A stretch of DNA of 64,000 nt from JAFECT01 sp035551675 (GTDB lineage: Bacteria > Pseudomonadota > Alphaproteobacteria > Caulobacterales > Caulobacteraceae), in contig DASZMV010000047.1 of assembly GCA_035551675.1 (NCBI GenBank), forward strand, positions 1 through 64,000. Direction: 5' to 3'. The stretch's first letter is position 1, and each line of letters starts with the position of its first letter. Under the pieces are notes generated by a model. The model saw nothing but the letters and a program-made list of their open reading frames with translations, ran no database searches and had not been told where the DNA came from. Below, piece by piece: positions 16,218 through 24,393 of this stretch. The position numbers and the translations under genes are program-made.

Positions 16218-16778
16218 GTGCTCCTGACCCGCAAGACCCTGATCGTTACGGCCGTCGCCTCCATGGCCGTCCTCGCCGCCGCCTGCGCCACCAAGCCGAA
16301 ATACCCTGTGGCGCCCGCACATGGGCCCAACCACGGTGAAACCTATACCGCGCCGCCGCGCGGCGGCCCGACGGACCAGGGCGTCTCGTCGGAAAACGGC
16401 GCGCCGCTCCCGGGCACGGCGCGCGACTTCGAAGCCAACGTCGGCGACCGCGTGTTTTTCGACTACAACGAGTACGCCGTGCGCCCGGACGCGGCGCCGG
16501 TGCTGGCCGCGCAGGCCGCGTGGCTGCAGCATTATCCCTCGGTCACGGTCCGCATCGAAGGCAACGCCGACGAACGCGGCACGCGTGAATACAACTTCGC
16601 GCTCGGCGCCAGTCGCGCCAACGCCGTGCGCGACTATCTGGTCAGTCACGGCGTCGCGCCGTCGCGCATCTCGGTGATCTCCTACGGCAAGGAGCGCCCG
16701 ATCGACACGTCCGGCACCGACGCGGGCATGGCGAAGAACCGCAACGGTCACACTGTGATCGTCAGCGGCGCGCGCTGA
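16218..16778 (+). CDS. Peptidoglycan-associated (Pal/OmpA-type) lipoprotein
   Basis: About 186 residues from GTG 16218, which has GGAAA upstream; GTG 16206 is also possible. A lipoprotein signal (TLIVTAVASMAVLAAAC) is followed by a Pro-rich linker and a C-terminal OmpA domain: VFFDYNEYAVRPDAAPVL, then IEGNADERGTREYNFALG and RANAVRDYL, which carry the Asp and Arg residues that grip meso-diaminopimelate. It would tether the outer membrane to peptidoglycan. Its organisation is that of Pal, but tolQRAB are not adjacent, so it could be the tol-linked Pal or a paralog. Confidence 0.85.
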   Translation: MLLTRKTLIVTAVASMAVLAAACATKPKYPVAPAHGPNHGETYTAPPRGGPTDQGVSSENGAPLPGTARDFEANVGDRVFFDYNEYAVRPDAAPVLAAQAAWLQHYPSVTVRIEGNADERGTREYNFALGASRANAVRDYLVSHGVAPSRISVISYGKERPIDTSGTDAGMAKNRNGHTVIVSGAR

Positions 16779-16823
16779 TCTCGATACGGTTCTGGACGGG
16801 CATATCGTAGTACGATATCGGAT

Positions 16824-16846
16824 GGGCGCCGCCGTCGGCGGCGCCC
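16824..16846 (+). terminator. Hairpin after the Pal-like gene
   Basis: GGGCGCCGCC and GGCGGCGCCC pair perfectly over 10 bp with a 3-nt loop, 46 bp past the stop. It is not followed by a T-run. A small ATATCGTA/TACGATAT repeat lies just before it (16803-16819). Confidence 0.45.
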
Positions 16847-17002
16847 ACTCAGAGAGATGCTTGGCCAGACCGACTGTTGACGCCGCGTGCCCCTCGACGG
16901 GCCGCCGCCGGTGAGCGACCTGCGACCTTGCCTACAGAGGGGTCGCCGGGCCGGCGACGCGCTCGGTATCGCGCCGCCGCGCGCAGCAGGAGTCTCGTCC
17001 TG

Positions 17003-17461
17003 ATGGCAAGGAACCGACCGCCGAAGCTCTCCGACGCCGAATACCGGTTGCTCGCGGATTTCCGCTTCGCCCTGCGCGGGTTCTTCGCCTTTTCGAAGAA
17101 GGCGTCGGCGCAGGCGGGACTGGCGCCTCAACAGTATCAGGCGCTGCTGGCGTTGCGCGCGCGGCGCGGTCGCGAAGTGACCATCGGCGACCTCGCCGAG
17201 GAACTCTACATACGTCATCACACCGGCGTCGAACTGGTCGACCGTCTGGAAAAAGCCGGGCTCATGGTCCGGCGATCGGCCGCCACCGGTCGTCGCGTCG
17301 TGCTCGATCTCACGCCGGAAGCCGAGACGGTCCTGGCGAGCCTCGCCGACGCCCATCTCGCGGAACTGCGCCGCTATGCGCCGGCAATCCGCGTCCTGCT
17401 GTCGGATCAGGCAGACGATCCGGCCGACGGCCCAAACCCCCTGCCCACGGCCGTTCGGTAG
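17003..17461 (+). CDS. MarR family transcriptional regulator
   Basis: About 152 residues from ATG 17003, with AGGAG 13 nt upstream. It is a winged-helix dimer protein: an N-terminal helix (YRLLADFRFALRGFFAFSKKAS), GLAPQQYQALLALRA, helix-turn-helix VTIGDLAEELYIRHHTGVELVDRLEKAGLMVR and the wing RRSAATGRRVVLDLT. It heads a five-gene operon (17003-19573) and starts 6 bp before the next gene is reached, so it may autoregulate the operon. The ligand is unknown. Confidence 0.85.
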   Translation: MARNRPPKLSDAEYRLLADFRFALRGFFAFSKKASAQAGLAPQQYQALLALRARRGREVTIGDLAEELYIRHHTGVELVDRLEKAGLMVRRSAATGRRVVLDLTPEAETVLASLADAHLAELRRYAPAIRVLLSDQADDPADGPNPLPTAVR

Positions 17462-17466
17462 GCGCG

Positions 17467-17841
17467 ATGCTGGATGATCCCGACTTCCTGGATTTCCTGC
17501 GACGGACCGTCCGGTCCGTCTGGGGCGTCGAGCTGGTCTTGCTGCTGCGCCGTACGTCGCCGCGCACCTGGACGTCCGACGACCTGGTGCTCGAGATGCG
17601 CGCCTCCGCCGCGATCGTGAATGGCGCCCTGGCGCACCTGGAAGCGGCCGGTCTCGTCGCTCGCGATGCGGACGGCGTCCGCTACGCGCCTGCGGCGCCC
17701 GAACTGGACGTTCTGACCGCCGAACTGGAGGCCTGTTACCGGGAGCGTCCGGTTCGCCTGGTCAACGCCATCGTCTCACCCGATGAGGACAAGTTGAAGA
17801 CATTCGCCGATGCCTTCAGGCTCAAGGAGCCCAAGCCATGA
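17467..17841 (+). CDS. Winged-helix-like hypothetical protein
   Basis: A 124-residue protein. MLDDPDFLDFLRRTVRSVWGVELVLLLRR is followed by TWTSDDLVLEMRASAAIVNGALAHLEAAGLVARDADGVRYAP, which reads as a DNA-binding winged helix with a short wing. No effector domain is present. It lies 5 bp after the MarR gene and overlaps the next by 4 bp. Similar small HTH-like proteins are found with DUF5985-type membrane proteins in other proteobacteria, as far as I recall; a direct role is unproven. Confidence 0.6.
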   Translation: MLDDPDFLDFLRRTVRSVWGVELVLLLRRTSPRTWTSDDLVLEMRASAAIVNGALAHLEAAGLVARDADGVRYAPAAPELDVLTAELEACYRERPVRLVNAIVSPDEDKLKTFADAFRLKEPKP

Positions 17842-18107
17842 AAGACCTGGCGCCCGTCGCGGTCTATTGCCTCTGCCTCGCCACCAGCCTGCTCTGTGCG
17901 GTGCTGCTCGCGCGGTCCTGGCGACGCAGTCGTTCAGGCCTCTTGTTCTGGACCGCGCTTTGTTTCGTGTTCCTGACGATCAACAACGCGCTTCTTGTGG
18001 TCGATCTTCTCATCGTGCCGCAAACCGACCTCTCGCCCTATCGCCAAGCGACGTCGCTTCTCGCCGTCGGTGTTCTCTTGTTCGGTTTCGTAAAGGAGGC
18101 GAACTGA
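17838..18107 (+). CDS. DUF5985-like small membrane protein A
   Basis: An 89-residue protein with three predicted membrane segments: VAVYCLCLATSLLCAVLLA, then LLFWTALCFVFLTINNALLV and a third near ATSLLAVGVLLFGF. The cytoplasmic loop SWRRSRSG is basic. The pattern matches proteins annotated DUF5985. It is paralogous to the protein of the next gene. The ATG overlaps the previous stop (ATGA), and its own TGA shares one base with the next ATG. Confidence 0.65.
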   Translation: MKDLAPVAVYCLCLATSLLCAVLLARSWRRSRSGLLFWTALCFVFLTINNALLVVDLLIVPQTDLSPYRQATSLLAVGVLLFGFVKEAN

Positions 18108-18382
18108 TGAGCGGTTTACCCCTTCAGCTCTTTTTCGGCGGCGTCACCGCGGGCGGCTTCCTCATCGCCGGCGGCTTTTTCTTGCGATTCTGGAGCAAGT
18201 CCCGGGACCCGCTTTTCCTCGCCTTCGCCCTCGCGTTCTGGCTGATGGCGATCGACCAAGGCTTGGTGCAGGTCATCGTCAATCCGGAGGAGAACCGGCC
18301 CGAAGCCTACCTTCCGCGCCTGGCCGCCTTCGCGCTCATCGCGCTGGCGATCCTGCGCAAGAACCTGACGAGAGCGCCATAG
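18107..18382 (+). CDS. DUF5985-like small membrane protein B
   Basis: A 91-residue, three-segment membrane protein starting at ATG 18107, preceded by a strong AAAGGAGG. It aligns along its whole length with the preceding 89-residue protein (FLRFWSKSRDPLFLAFALAF against LLARSWRRSRSGLLFWTALC, then the IVNPEENRPEAYLPRL against IVPQTDLSPYRQATSL loops). The pair probably arose by duplication and may form a heteromer. The following gene begins at the next base after its TAG stop. Confidence 0.65.
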   Translation: MSGLPLQLFFGGVTAGGFLIAGGFFLRFWSKSRDPLFLAFALAFWLMAIDQGLVQVIVNPEENRPEAYLPRLAAFALIALAILRKNLTRAP

Positions 18383-19573
18383 GTGCAGAAGACCGCGCTG
18401 ATTTCCGGCGCCGGCATCGCCGGTCCGGCCACCGCGTACTGGCTAAACGCCGCGGGGTGGCGGACCACCATCGTCGAGCGGGCGCCCGCCCCGCGCAGGG
18501 GCGGTTATGTGATCGACTTTTGGGGCCTGGGCTACGATCTCGCCGACCGCATGGGCTTGATGAGCGGTATCGAGGCGGCGGGGTACCACGTGCGCGAGGT
18601 GAAGATCGTCGGTGATCGCGGACAGCGCCTCGCCGGATTCGGCGTGCAGGTGTTTGACGCGTTGACCGCCGGACGGTTCGTCACCCTGCCGCGAAGCGAG
18701 CTTGCCCAGCTGATCCTGGACGCGGTCGCGCCCGGGACGGAACGTCTGTTCGACGATGGGATCGCCGCGCTTACCCAAGACGCCGAAGGCGTCGACGTGA
18801 TCTTCACCGGCGGCGGCCGCCGCCGCTTCGACCTGCTCATCGGCGCCGACGGATTGCATTCGCAGGTTCGCCGCCTTGCGTTTGGCCCGGATGCGGAATT
18901 CGAGAAGCCCCTCGGCTACGCCGTCGCTGCGTTCGAGACCGAGGCCTACCGCCCGCGCGATCCGGACACCTACATCATGTATTGCGAGCCCGGCCGTATG
19001 ATCGGCCGGTTCACGCTTCGCGGCGACCGCACGCTGTTCCTGATGATCTTCGCGTTCGAAGGCGAACTCCCCGCCACGACGGCCGATCAAAAGACCCTGC
19101 TGGCGCGCCTCTATGCCGGCGGCAAGTGGGAGACTGACGCCATCCTCGAGCGCATGAAGGCGACAGACCAGCTCTACCTCGACCGTGTGAGTCAGATCCG
19201 GGCGCCGACCTGGTCCGACGGCCGGATTGTCCTCGTCGGAGACGCCGCCTTTTGTGTTTCGCTTCTCGCGGGTCAGGGTTCCGCGCTCGCGATCGTGGCG
19301 GGCTACGTTCTCGCTGGCGAGATCGCGCACGCGGACCTGAGCCAGGGGATTGTCCGCTACGAAGCGCGGCTGCGTCGCTACGTGGCGACGAAACAGGCCG
19401 GCGCAACGCGCTTCGCCGGCGCATTTGCACCGCACACGCGGTTTGGCCTCTGGTTCCGAAACCGGGTCATGCAGTCGCTCAATCTTCCAGGTGTGGCCAA
19501 GTTGGCCGTCGGCCGCGAGATCATCGACCGCCTGGATTTGCCGGACTATTCACTGGGACCGGGCGCAGACTGA
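18383..19573 (+). CDS. FAD-dependent monooxygenase
   Basis: A 396-residue group A flavoprotein monooxygenase (PHBH fold) beginning at GTG 18383. The dinucleotide motif ISGAGIAGPATAYWLNAAG is at residues 7-25, the DG motif is GADGLHSQVRRLAFG, and the second FAD motif is RIVLVGDAAFCVSLLAGQGS. It would hydroxylate a substrate using NAD(P)H and O2. The pattern GGYVIDFWG after the first motif is typical of the branch annotated as FAD-binding monooxygenases with tetracycline- or aromatic-type substrates. It ends the five-gene operon headed by a MarR regulator, which often responds to small aromatics. The substrate is unknown. Confidence 0.85.
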   Translation: MQKTALISGAGIAGPATAYWLNAAGWRTTIVERAPAPRRGGYVIDFWGLGYDLADRMGLMSGIEAAGYHVREVKIVGDRGQRLAGFGVQVFDALTAGRFVTLPRSELAQLILDAVAPGTERLFDDGIAALTQDAEGVDVIFTGGGRRRFDLLIGADGLHSQVRRLAFGPDAEFEKPLGYAVAAFETEAYRPRDPDTYIMYCEPGRMIGRFTLRGDRTLFLMIFAFEGELPATTADQKTLLARLYAGGKWETDAILERMKATDQLYLDRVSQIRAPTWSDGRIVLVGDAAFCVSLLAGQGSALAIVAGYVLAGEIAHADLSQGIVRYEARLRRYVATKQAGATRFAGAFAPHTRFGLWFRNRVMQSLNLPGVAKLAVGREIIDRLDLPDYSLGPGAD

Positions 19574-19748
19574 CTGCCGTTAAGGCGTAAGCTTCACCCA
19601 GAGCATTCGCGCACCACCGCCGCCATACGCATCCTCATCGCCCTAACCGCGTTTGCGTCGCGAACCTCGCGTGCGAGGCCCGGCCCGACGCCAGTTTCCG
19701 GCGTGGAGCGAGGGCGCTTTCCGGCCTTGAGGTTCAAGGAAGGACACC

Positions 19749-20060
19749 ATGAAGAAACTTGCTCTTGCGCTCTTCGCCACCACCGCCGTCATCGGCGTCG
19801 GCGGCTTGGCCGCGTGCGCCGACGACTACGGCGTGCATGCGGGCTACTACTACGGCGACAACGACGCGTACGTCGACGCCTACTATGACGACTTCTACGG
19901 TCCCTATACCGACGGTTATTGGGGCAACGACGGCTACTTCTACTATTCGACCGGTCCCGGCCACGCCTTCGCGCGCGACACCGACCGCCACTTCCGCCGT
20001 GACACCTCCACCGGCTTCCACGCCGTGCGCGCCCACTCGCACGCGCCGATGCGCCGCTGA
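19749..20060 (+). CDS. Small Tyr/Asp-rich exported protein
   Basis: A 103-residue protein. The signal sequence MKKLALALFATTAVIGVGGLAAC resembles a lipoprotein signal, with the Cys in LAAC as possible lipidation site. The mature part is rich in Tyr, Asp and Gly (GYYYGDNDAYVDAYYDDFYG), then becomes His/Arg-rich near the end. It has no recognisable domain. AAGGA precedes the ATG. Low-complexity tyrosine-rich exported proteins of this size are scattered in Caulobacterales, with no role known to me. Confidence 0.65.
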   Translation: MKKLALALFATTAVIGVGGLAACADDYGVHAGYYYGDNDAYVDAYYDDFYGPYTDGYWGNDGYFYYSTGPGHAFARDTDRHFRRDTSTGFHAVRAHSHAPMRR

Positions 20061-20171
20061 TCGTTGACCCACGCGTCCTCTCTCCCGTCTCGGCGGGGGA
20101 GGGGCCTCGCGCACGCCATTGGCGGCGGCGCCTCGGAGGGCTAAGGATCGCGCCTCTGCGGGAGGCTGTCC

Positions 20172-20996
20172 GTGACCCTAGAACTTCCCCCCATCGTGCT
20201 CGTCGGCGGCGGCCGTATGGGCGGCGCCATCCTGCGCGGTCTGGCCGCGGCCGTTCCGTGCAAGGCCTATGTGGTCGATCCCAATGTGCCCGAGGCCCCC
20301 GGCGCGACGCTCGTTCGCGACTTCGATGAGTTGCCGGATCTGGACGAGGCGGTGGTGCTGCTGGCGGTGAAGCCGCAGATCGTCGGCGATCTGCTGCCGC
20401 GGCTAAAACGGTTCGCGCAACCGAGGGTGCTGCTGATTTCCATCGTGGCGGGCTTGTCGCTGGACAATCTGCGCGCCGCGCTCGGCGACGAGGTCCGCGC
20501 GATTCGCGCCATGCCGAACACCCCGGCGGGGGTGCTGCGAGGCATTACCGGAATCTACGCCCCGGCCAACATCGACGCGACTGGGCGTGCGCGCGCCGAG
20601 ACCTTCCTGTCGGCGGTGGGAGAGGTGGTCTGGCTGGACGACGAGGGCGGTATCGACCTGATCACCGCCATTTCCGGCAGCGGGCCAGCCTATTTCTTCC
20701 GGTTCGCCGAGGCCCTGGCGGCGGCGGGTGAAGCGCTCGGCCTGCCGGCCGAGACGGCGCAGAAGCTGGCGCGGCGGACCCTGGAAGGGGCGGGGGCTTT
20801 GGCGGACTCCACCGACCGGACGCTCGAGGAACTCCGGGTCGAGGTGACCAGCCCCAAGGGCACCACGGCGGCGGCGCTGCAACGCTTCGACGAGGGCGGC
20901 CTGCAGGCCCTGGTCGCCAAGGCGGCTGGAGCTGCGGCGGACCGGGCGCGGGAATTGAACGCCGAGATCGCCTCTAAACTGACGCAGACGCGTTAA
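20172..20996 (+). CDS. proC: Pyrroline-5-carboxylate reductase
   Basis: A 274-residue enzyme that reduces 1-pyrroline-5-carboxylate to proline, the last step of proline synthesis. It has the N-terminal Rossmann motif VLVGGGRMGGAILRGL, the NADP-domain segments AVKPQIVGDLLP and IRAMPNTPAGV, and the C-terminal signature GSGPAYFFRFAEALAAAGEALGLP with the conserved TSPKGTTAAAL. The start is GTG 20172, preceded by GGGAGG. Length is normal for the family. It is probably monocistronic. Confidence 0.95.
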   Translation: MTLELPPIVLVGGGRMGGAILRGLAAAVPCKAYVVDPNVPEAPGATLVRDFDELPDLDEAVVLLAVKPQIVGDLLPRLKRFAQPRVLLISIVAGLSLDNLRAALGDEVRAIRAMPNTPAGVLRGITGIYAPANIDATGRARAETFLSAVGEVVWLDDEGGIDLITAISGSGPAYFFRFAEALAAAGEALGLPAETAQKLARRTLEGAGALADSTDRTLEELRVEVTSPKGTTAAALQRFDEGGLQALVAKAAGAAADRARELNAEIASKLTQTR

Positions 20997-21109
20997 CTAT
21001 ATCCGTCACGGGAACGGCCTAGTCTGTTCCCTCGCCCGTAGAATCAACTTCGGGGCCGCGTGCGGCTCCGCTAGCTTGAGGTTTCGACTGTAGTGAAGAG
21101 CCCCCGTCC

Positions 21110-22000
21110 ATGAGCAATATTTTCGAGCGCCTCGGCTCGCTCTCGGGGACGGAACTCGCCAAGGCGACGCACCTCGCCCACCAGACCTATCAGAGCCGCA
21201 TGGCCGATCACGGCCACACCGGGCGCGCCCTGGTGGAGACGGTGGCGCATGTTTGCCGCAACCACCCGGGCCTGGTCGGCATCGGCGTCGGCCTGATGGT
21301 CGAGCAGCTGCTCGCGCACGAGAAGCACGCCTACGACAAGACCCATGCGCCCGACGGGACGCCGCTGCCGGGGACTCAGGCGCCGGCCAAGCCCGCCATG
21401 GGCGAGCCGCTGCCGCATCCGCTGAACCACCACCTGCCGTTCGACCAGATCAAGCTTGCCAACATCCGCCCCGGCCACATCGCGGGCGAAGTGTTCGGCG
21501 CGCTCGTGCTGTTGAAGATCGCCTCGACCGGCGTGCGCATGTTCCGCCACAAGCACCAGGGCGAGACCTGGTTCAACCACGCCGCGCGCATCCGCCTGTT
21601 CTCGGGCTCCATCGGCGCCTACTATCTGGCCAAGTCGCTGAAGTTGCGAAAGCCGAGCGCCTGGACCAACGCGTTCGCCGCCCTGTTCCTGACCGACGCG
21701 CTGAAGCCGGTGTTGAAGCGCGATCCCAAGTGGCGTCCCACGCCGGAAATGATGCGTCAGTCGGAGCCCGAGCACGTCGCGGAGGTCACGCCCATGCCGA
21801 TGGCCCCGCCGGCCGCCGCCAACGCCGAGCCCACCCCGGCCGAACGCGCCCGCGCCGCGGCGCTGTACGCCGCCCAGCATCCGCAGCCCCCGCCTCCGTC
21901 CCAGACCTTCGAGGGCCACGGCGAAGTCACCCAGCCGGTCTCCATCGGTGGCGAAACGCTCGACCCGCAGATCCCCACCTTCGCGCCCACCGCGCACTAA
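21110..22000 (+). CDS. Conserved hypothetical protein, helical, possibly membrane-associated
   Basis: A 296-residue protein of unknown function. The N-terminal part has weakly hydrophobic helices (HPGLVGIGVGLMVEQLLAH; GHIAGEVFGALVLLKIASTG; LFSGSIGAYYLAKSLKL) separated by a His/Pro-rich linker (residues about 80-115). The C-terminal 70 residues are Pro/Ala-rich and probably disordered. No family was recognised. It sits between proC and a carboxylesterase gene, with its own upstream region of 113 bp. Confidence 0.55.
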   Translation: MSNIFERLGSLSGTELAKATHLAHQTYQSRMADHGHTGRALVETVAHVCRNHPGLVGIGVGLMVEQLLAHEKHAYDKTHAPDGTPLPGTQAPAKPAMGEPLPHPLNHHLPFDQIKLANIRPGHIAGEVFGALVLLKIASTGVRMFRHKHQGETWFNHAARIRLFSGSIGAYYLAKSLKLRKPSAWTNAFAALFLTDALKPVLKRDPKWRPTPEMMRQSEPEHVAEVTPMPMAPPAAANAEPTPAERARAAALYAAQHPQPPPPSQTFEGHGEVTQPVSIGGETLDPQIPTFAPTAH

Positions 22001-22094
22001 GCCTGCACCAGGAAAGCGCCGGACGGCATAGCGCGCGCACGCGACGGCGCGCGCGAGGGGCCTATGTTCGGCCCCCTTCAGCTGGAGCGATCAC

Positions 22095-23600
22095 GTGAGC
22101 GATCCCATCGTCGCAACCACCTCGGGCCAGGTCCGCGGCCAGGTCGCAAACGGCGTCCGCAAGTTTCTGGGCGTGCCCTACGCCGCCGGTCCGGTCGGCG
22201 AGCGCCGCTTCAAGGCGCCGCAGCCCTATCCCGCGTGGGAAGGCGTGCGCGACGCGACTTGGCCCGCGCCCAATGCACCGCAGCATTCGCGGCCGTTCCC
22301 CAACCTCGACATCACCCCCTTCGTCGGGGCCGGCTGGATCAAGGGCGACGACTATCTGAACGTCAGCATCTGGACGCCGGACATCGGAACCAAAGAGGCA
22401 GAGGCTAACCGCCTGCCCGTGATGGTGTGGATCCACGGCGGCGCCTTTATCGGCGGCTCCAACTCTGCGCCGGTGTCGGACGGCGGCGCCTATGCGCGCG
22501 CGGGCGTGGTGATGATGGCGGTCAACTACCGCATGGGCATCGACGGCTTCCTGCCGATCCCGGGCGCGCCCACCAACCTCGGCCTGCGCGACATGATCGC
22601 GGCGTTGCAGTGGGTAAAGGCGAACGCGGCGGCCTTCGGCGGCGATCCGGACAACGTCACCGTGTTCGGCGAGAGCGCCGGCGCCATGGCGATCGGCGAC
22701 CTGATCGTCTCGCCCCTGGCTAAGGGTTTGTTCAAGCGCGCCATCATCGAGAGCGGTCACGGCGCCATGGTAAGGTCCATCGCCGTCGGACAGCGCGTGG
22801 TGAAGCAGATCGCCAAACTCGCTGGCGTCAAACCCACGCTCGAGGCTTTCAAGACTCTGAGCTTCGATCAGTGCATCGACGCGGTGGTGAAGATCCACGA
22901 GCCGAAGGTGAAGATCGACGTGCGCGAGGCCGACGGCCGCGACCCGGCCTTCGGCCTCAGCCGCTTCCTGCCCGTCTACGGCGACGACGTGTTGCCGGAA
23001 AAGCCGCACGACGCGCTGAGGAAGGGCGCGGGCAAGGACATCGACGTCCTGATCGGCTCCAACCGCGAGGAGATGAACCTCTATTTCGTCCCGCTCGGCG
23101 TCCTGCCCAAGCTGAACGGCTTCTTGACGTGGCTGATCCTGAAGAAGGTCGAGCCGAAGGCCGGTCCGATCCTGAAGGCCTACAAGAATTCCGGCCCGCG
23201 GCGGCGCGGCGGCGCGGTGTTCTGCGACGCCATGACCGACCTCGTGTTCCGCCTGCCGGCGCGCCGCTTCGCCGCCGCGCACCAGGGCACGACGCACCTC
23301 TACGAATTCGATTGGCGTTCCCCCGCCTGCAATGGCGAACTCGGCGCGGCTCACGGCGTCGAGCTGCCCTTCGTGTTCAACACGCTCGCGATCTGCTCGG
23401 GGCCCAAGGGCGTCGTCGGCGAAAATCCGCCGCAAGCCCTGGCCGATCGGATGCAGGGGCTGTGGGCCTCCTTCGCCAAGGGCGAGCCGTTGCCGTGGAG
23501 CAAGTACGACACGGCGGGACGCCAAGCCTATTCGCTCGAGAAAGGCTATGCCGGCGCCGATCCGGTGATGGCGGCCGAGGCCGTCTATCCCCTGACCTGA
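22095..23600 (+). CDS. Type B carboxylesterase/lipase family protein
   Basis: A 501-residue alpha/beta hydrolase of the type B carboxylesterase family. The oxyanion-hole region is VMVWIHGGAFIGGSN, the nucleophile elbow FGESAGAMAIGDL has Ser194, and AHGVELPFVFN carries the likely catalytic His. There is no signal peptide, so it should be cytosolic. The start is GTG 22095. It is followed 18 bp later by an SDR gene, suggesting that hydrolysis of an ester is coupled to oxidation of the released alcohol. Confidence 0.9.
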   Translation: MSDPIVATTSGQVRGQVANGVRKFLGVPYAAGPVGERRFKAPQPYPAWEGVRDATWPAPNAPQHSRPFPNLDITPFVGAGWIKGDDYLNVSIWTPDIGTKEAEANRLPVMVWIHGGAFIGGSNSAPVSDGGAYARAGVVMMAVNYRMGIDGFLPIPGAPTNLGLRDMIAALQWVKANAAAFGGDPDNVTVFGESAGAMAIGDLIVSPLAKGLFKRAIIESGHGAMVRSIAVGQRVVKQIAKLAGVKPTLEAFKTLSFDQCIDAVVKIHEPKVKIDVREADGRDPAFGLSRFLPVYGDDVLPEKPHDALRKGAGKDIDVLIGSNREEMNLYFVPLGVLPKLNGFLTWLILKKVEPKAGPILKAYKNSGPRRRGGAVFCDAMTDLVFRLPARRFAAAHQGTTHLYEFDWRSPACNGELGAAHGVELPFVFNTLAICSGPKGVVGENPPQALADRMQGLWASFAKGEPLPWSKYDTAGRQAYSLEKGYAGADPVMAAEAVYPLT

Positions 23601-23618
23601 TTTCGAAGGTTGTCTGAA

Positions 23619-24389
23619 ATGTATCTCGACCGGTTCAAGCTTACCGGCCGCCACGCCCTCGTCACCGGCGGCGCCAGCGGCATCGGCCTCGCCATCGTCG
23701 ACGCGCTCAGCGAAGCGGGCGCGGCGGTCACTATCACCGACCGCGACGCGACCCCGATCGACAAGGCGGTTGCCCAGATGCAGGCGAAGGGTCGCGACGT
23801 CGCGGGTGAACTGATGGACGTCACCTCGCCCGAACGCGTGGAGCAGGTGGCCAACCGCTTAGCCGAAACGCGGCCGGTCGATATTCTCGTCAACAACGCA
23901 GGCATCGCGCGCAGCGATGCCGCGTCCGAGGACGTGGCCGACGAGCACTGGCTGAATGTTCTGGACGTGAACCTGAACGGGACGTTCTGGTGTGCGCGTT
24001 CGTTCGGCAAGTCGATGCTGGCGCGCGGCCAAGGCGCGATCGTCAACGTCGGCTCCATGTCGGGTGTCGTCGTCAACCGGCCGCAGCCGCAGAGCTACTA
24101 CAATGCGTCCAAGGCCGCGGTGCATCAGCTCACCCGATCGCTGGCGGCGGAGTGGGCGCCGCGCGGGGTGCGGGTCAACGCCGTGGCGCCGACCTATATC
24201 AACACGCCGATCAATGCTTTCGCCGACCGGGAGGGCGAGATGTACCGCCGCTGGATCGACGGTACCCCCATGGGACGCCTCGGTGAAGCCGAAGAGGTGG
24301 CGTCGGTGGTGCTGTTCCTGGCCTCCGACGCGGCCAGTCTGATGACCGGCTCCATTGTCCTGGTGGACGGCGGCTACACCTGTTGGTGA
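23619..24389 (+). CDS. SDR family NAD(P)-dependent oxidoreductase
   Basis: A 256-residue classical short-chain dehydrogenase. The cofactor motif TGGASGIG is near residues 16-23, followed by DILVNNAGIAR, the catalytic Ser region VNVGSMSG, the YYNASKAAVHQL active-site Tyr/Lys and the C-terminal LVDGGYTCW. The Asp in ITDRDATP, after the second strand, suggests NAD rather than NADP. ATG 23619 was chosen over an upstream TTG. The gene is in the same direction as the carboxylesterase and probably co-transcribed; its stop lies 4 bp from the convergent SGNH hydrolase gene. Confidence 0.9.
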   Translation: MYLDRFKLTGRHALVTGGASGIGLAIVDALSEAGAAVTITDRDATPIDKAVAQMQAKGRDVAGELMDVTSPERVEQVANRLAETRPVDILVNNAGIARSDAASEDVADEHWLNVLDVNLNGTFWCARSFGKSMLARGQGAIVNVGSMSGVVVNRPQPQSYYNASKAAVHQLTRSLAAEWAPRGVRVNAVAPTYINTPINAFADREGEMYRRWIDGTPMGRLGEAEEVASVVLFLASDAASLMTGSIVLVDGGYTCW

Positions 24390-24393
24390 GGGC

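Noticed and set aside
22062..23654. 530-codon open frame on the minus strand
   Set aside because: It is antisense to the carboxylesterase gene, is rich in Arg/His/Gly/Asp as expected from mirror frames of high-GC DNA, and shows no domain.
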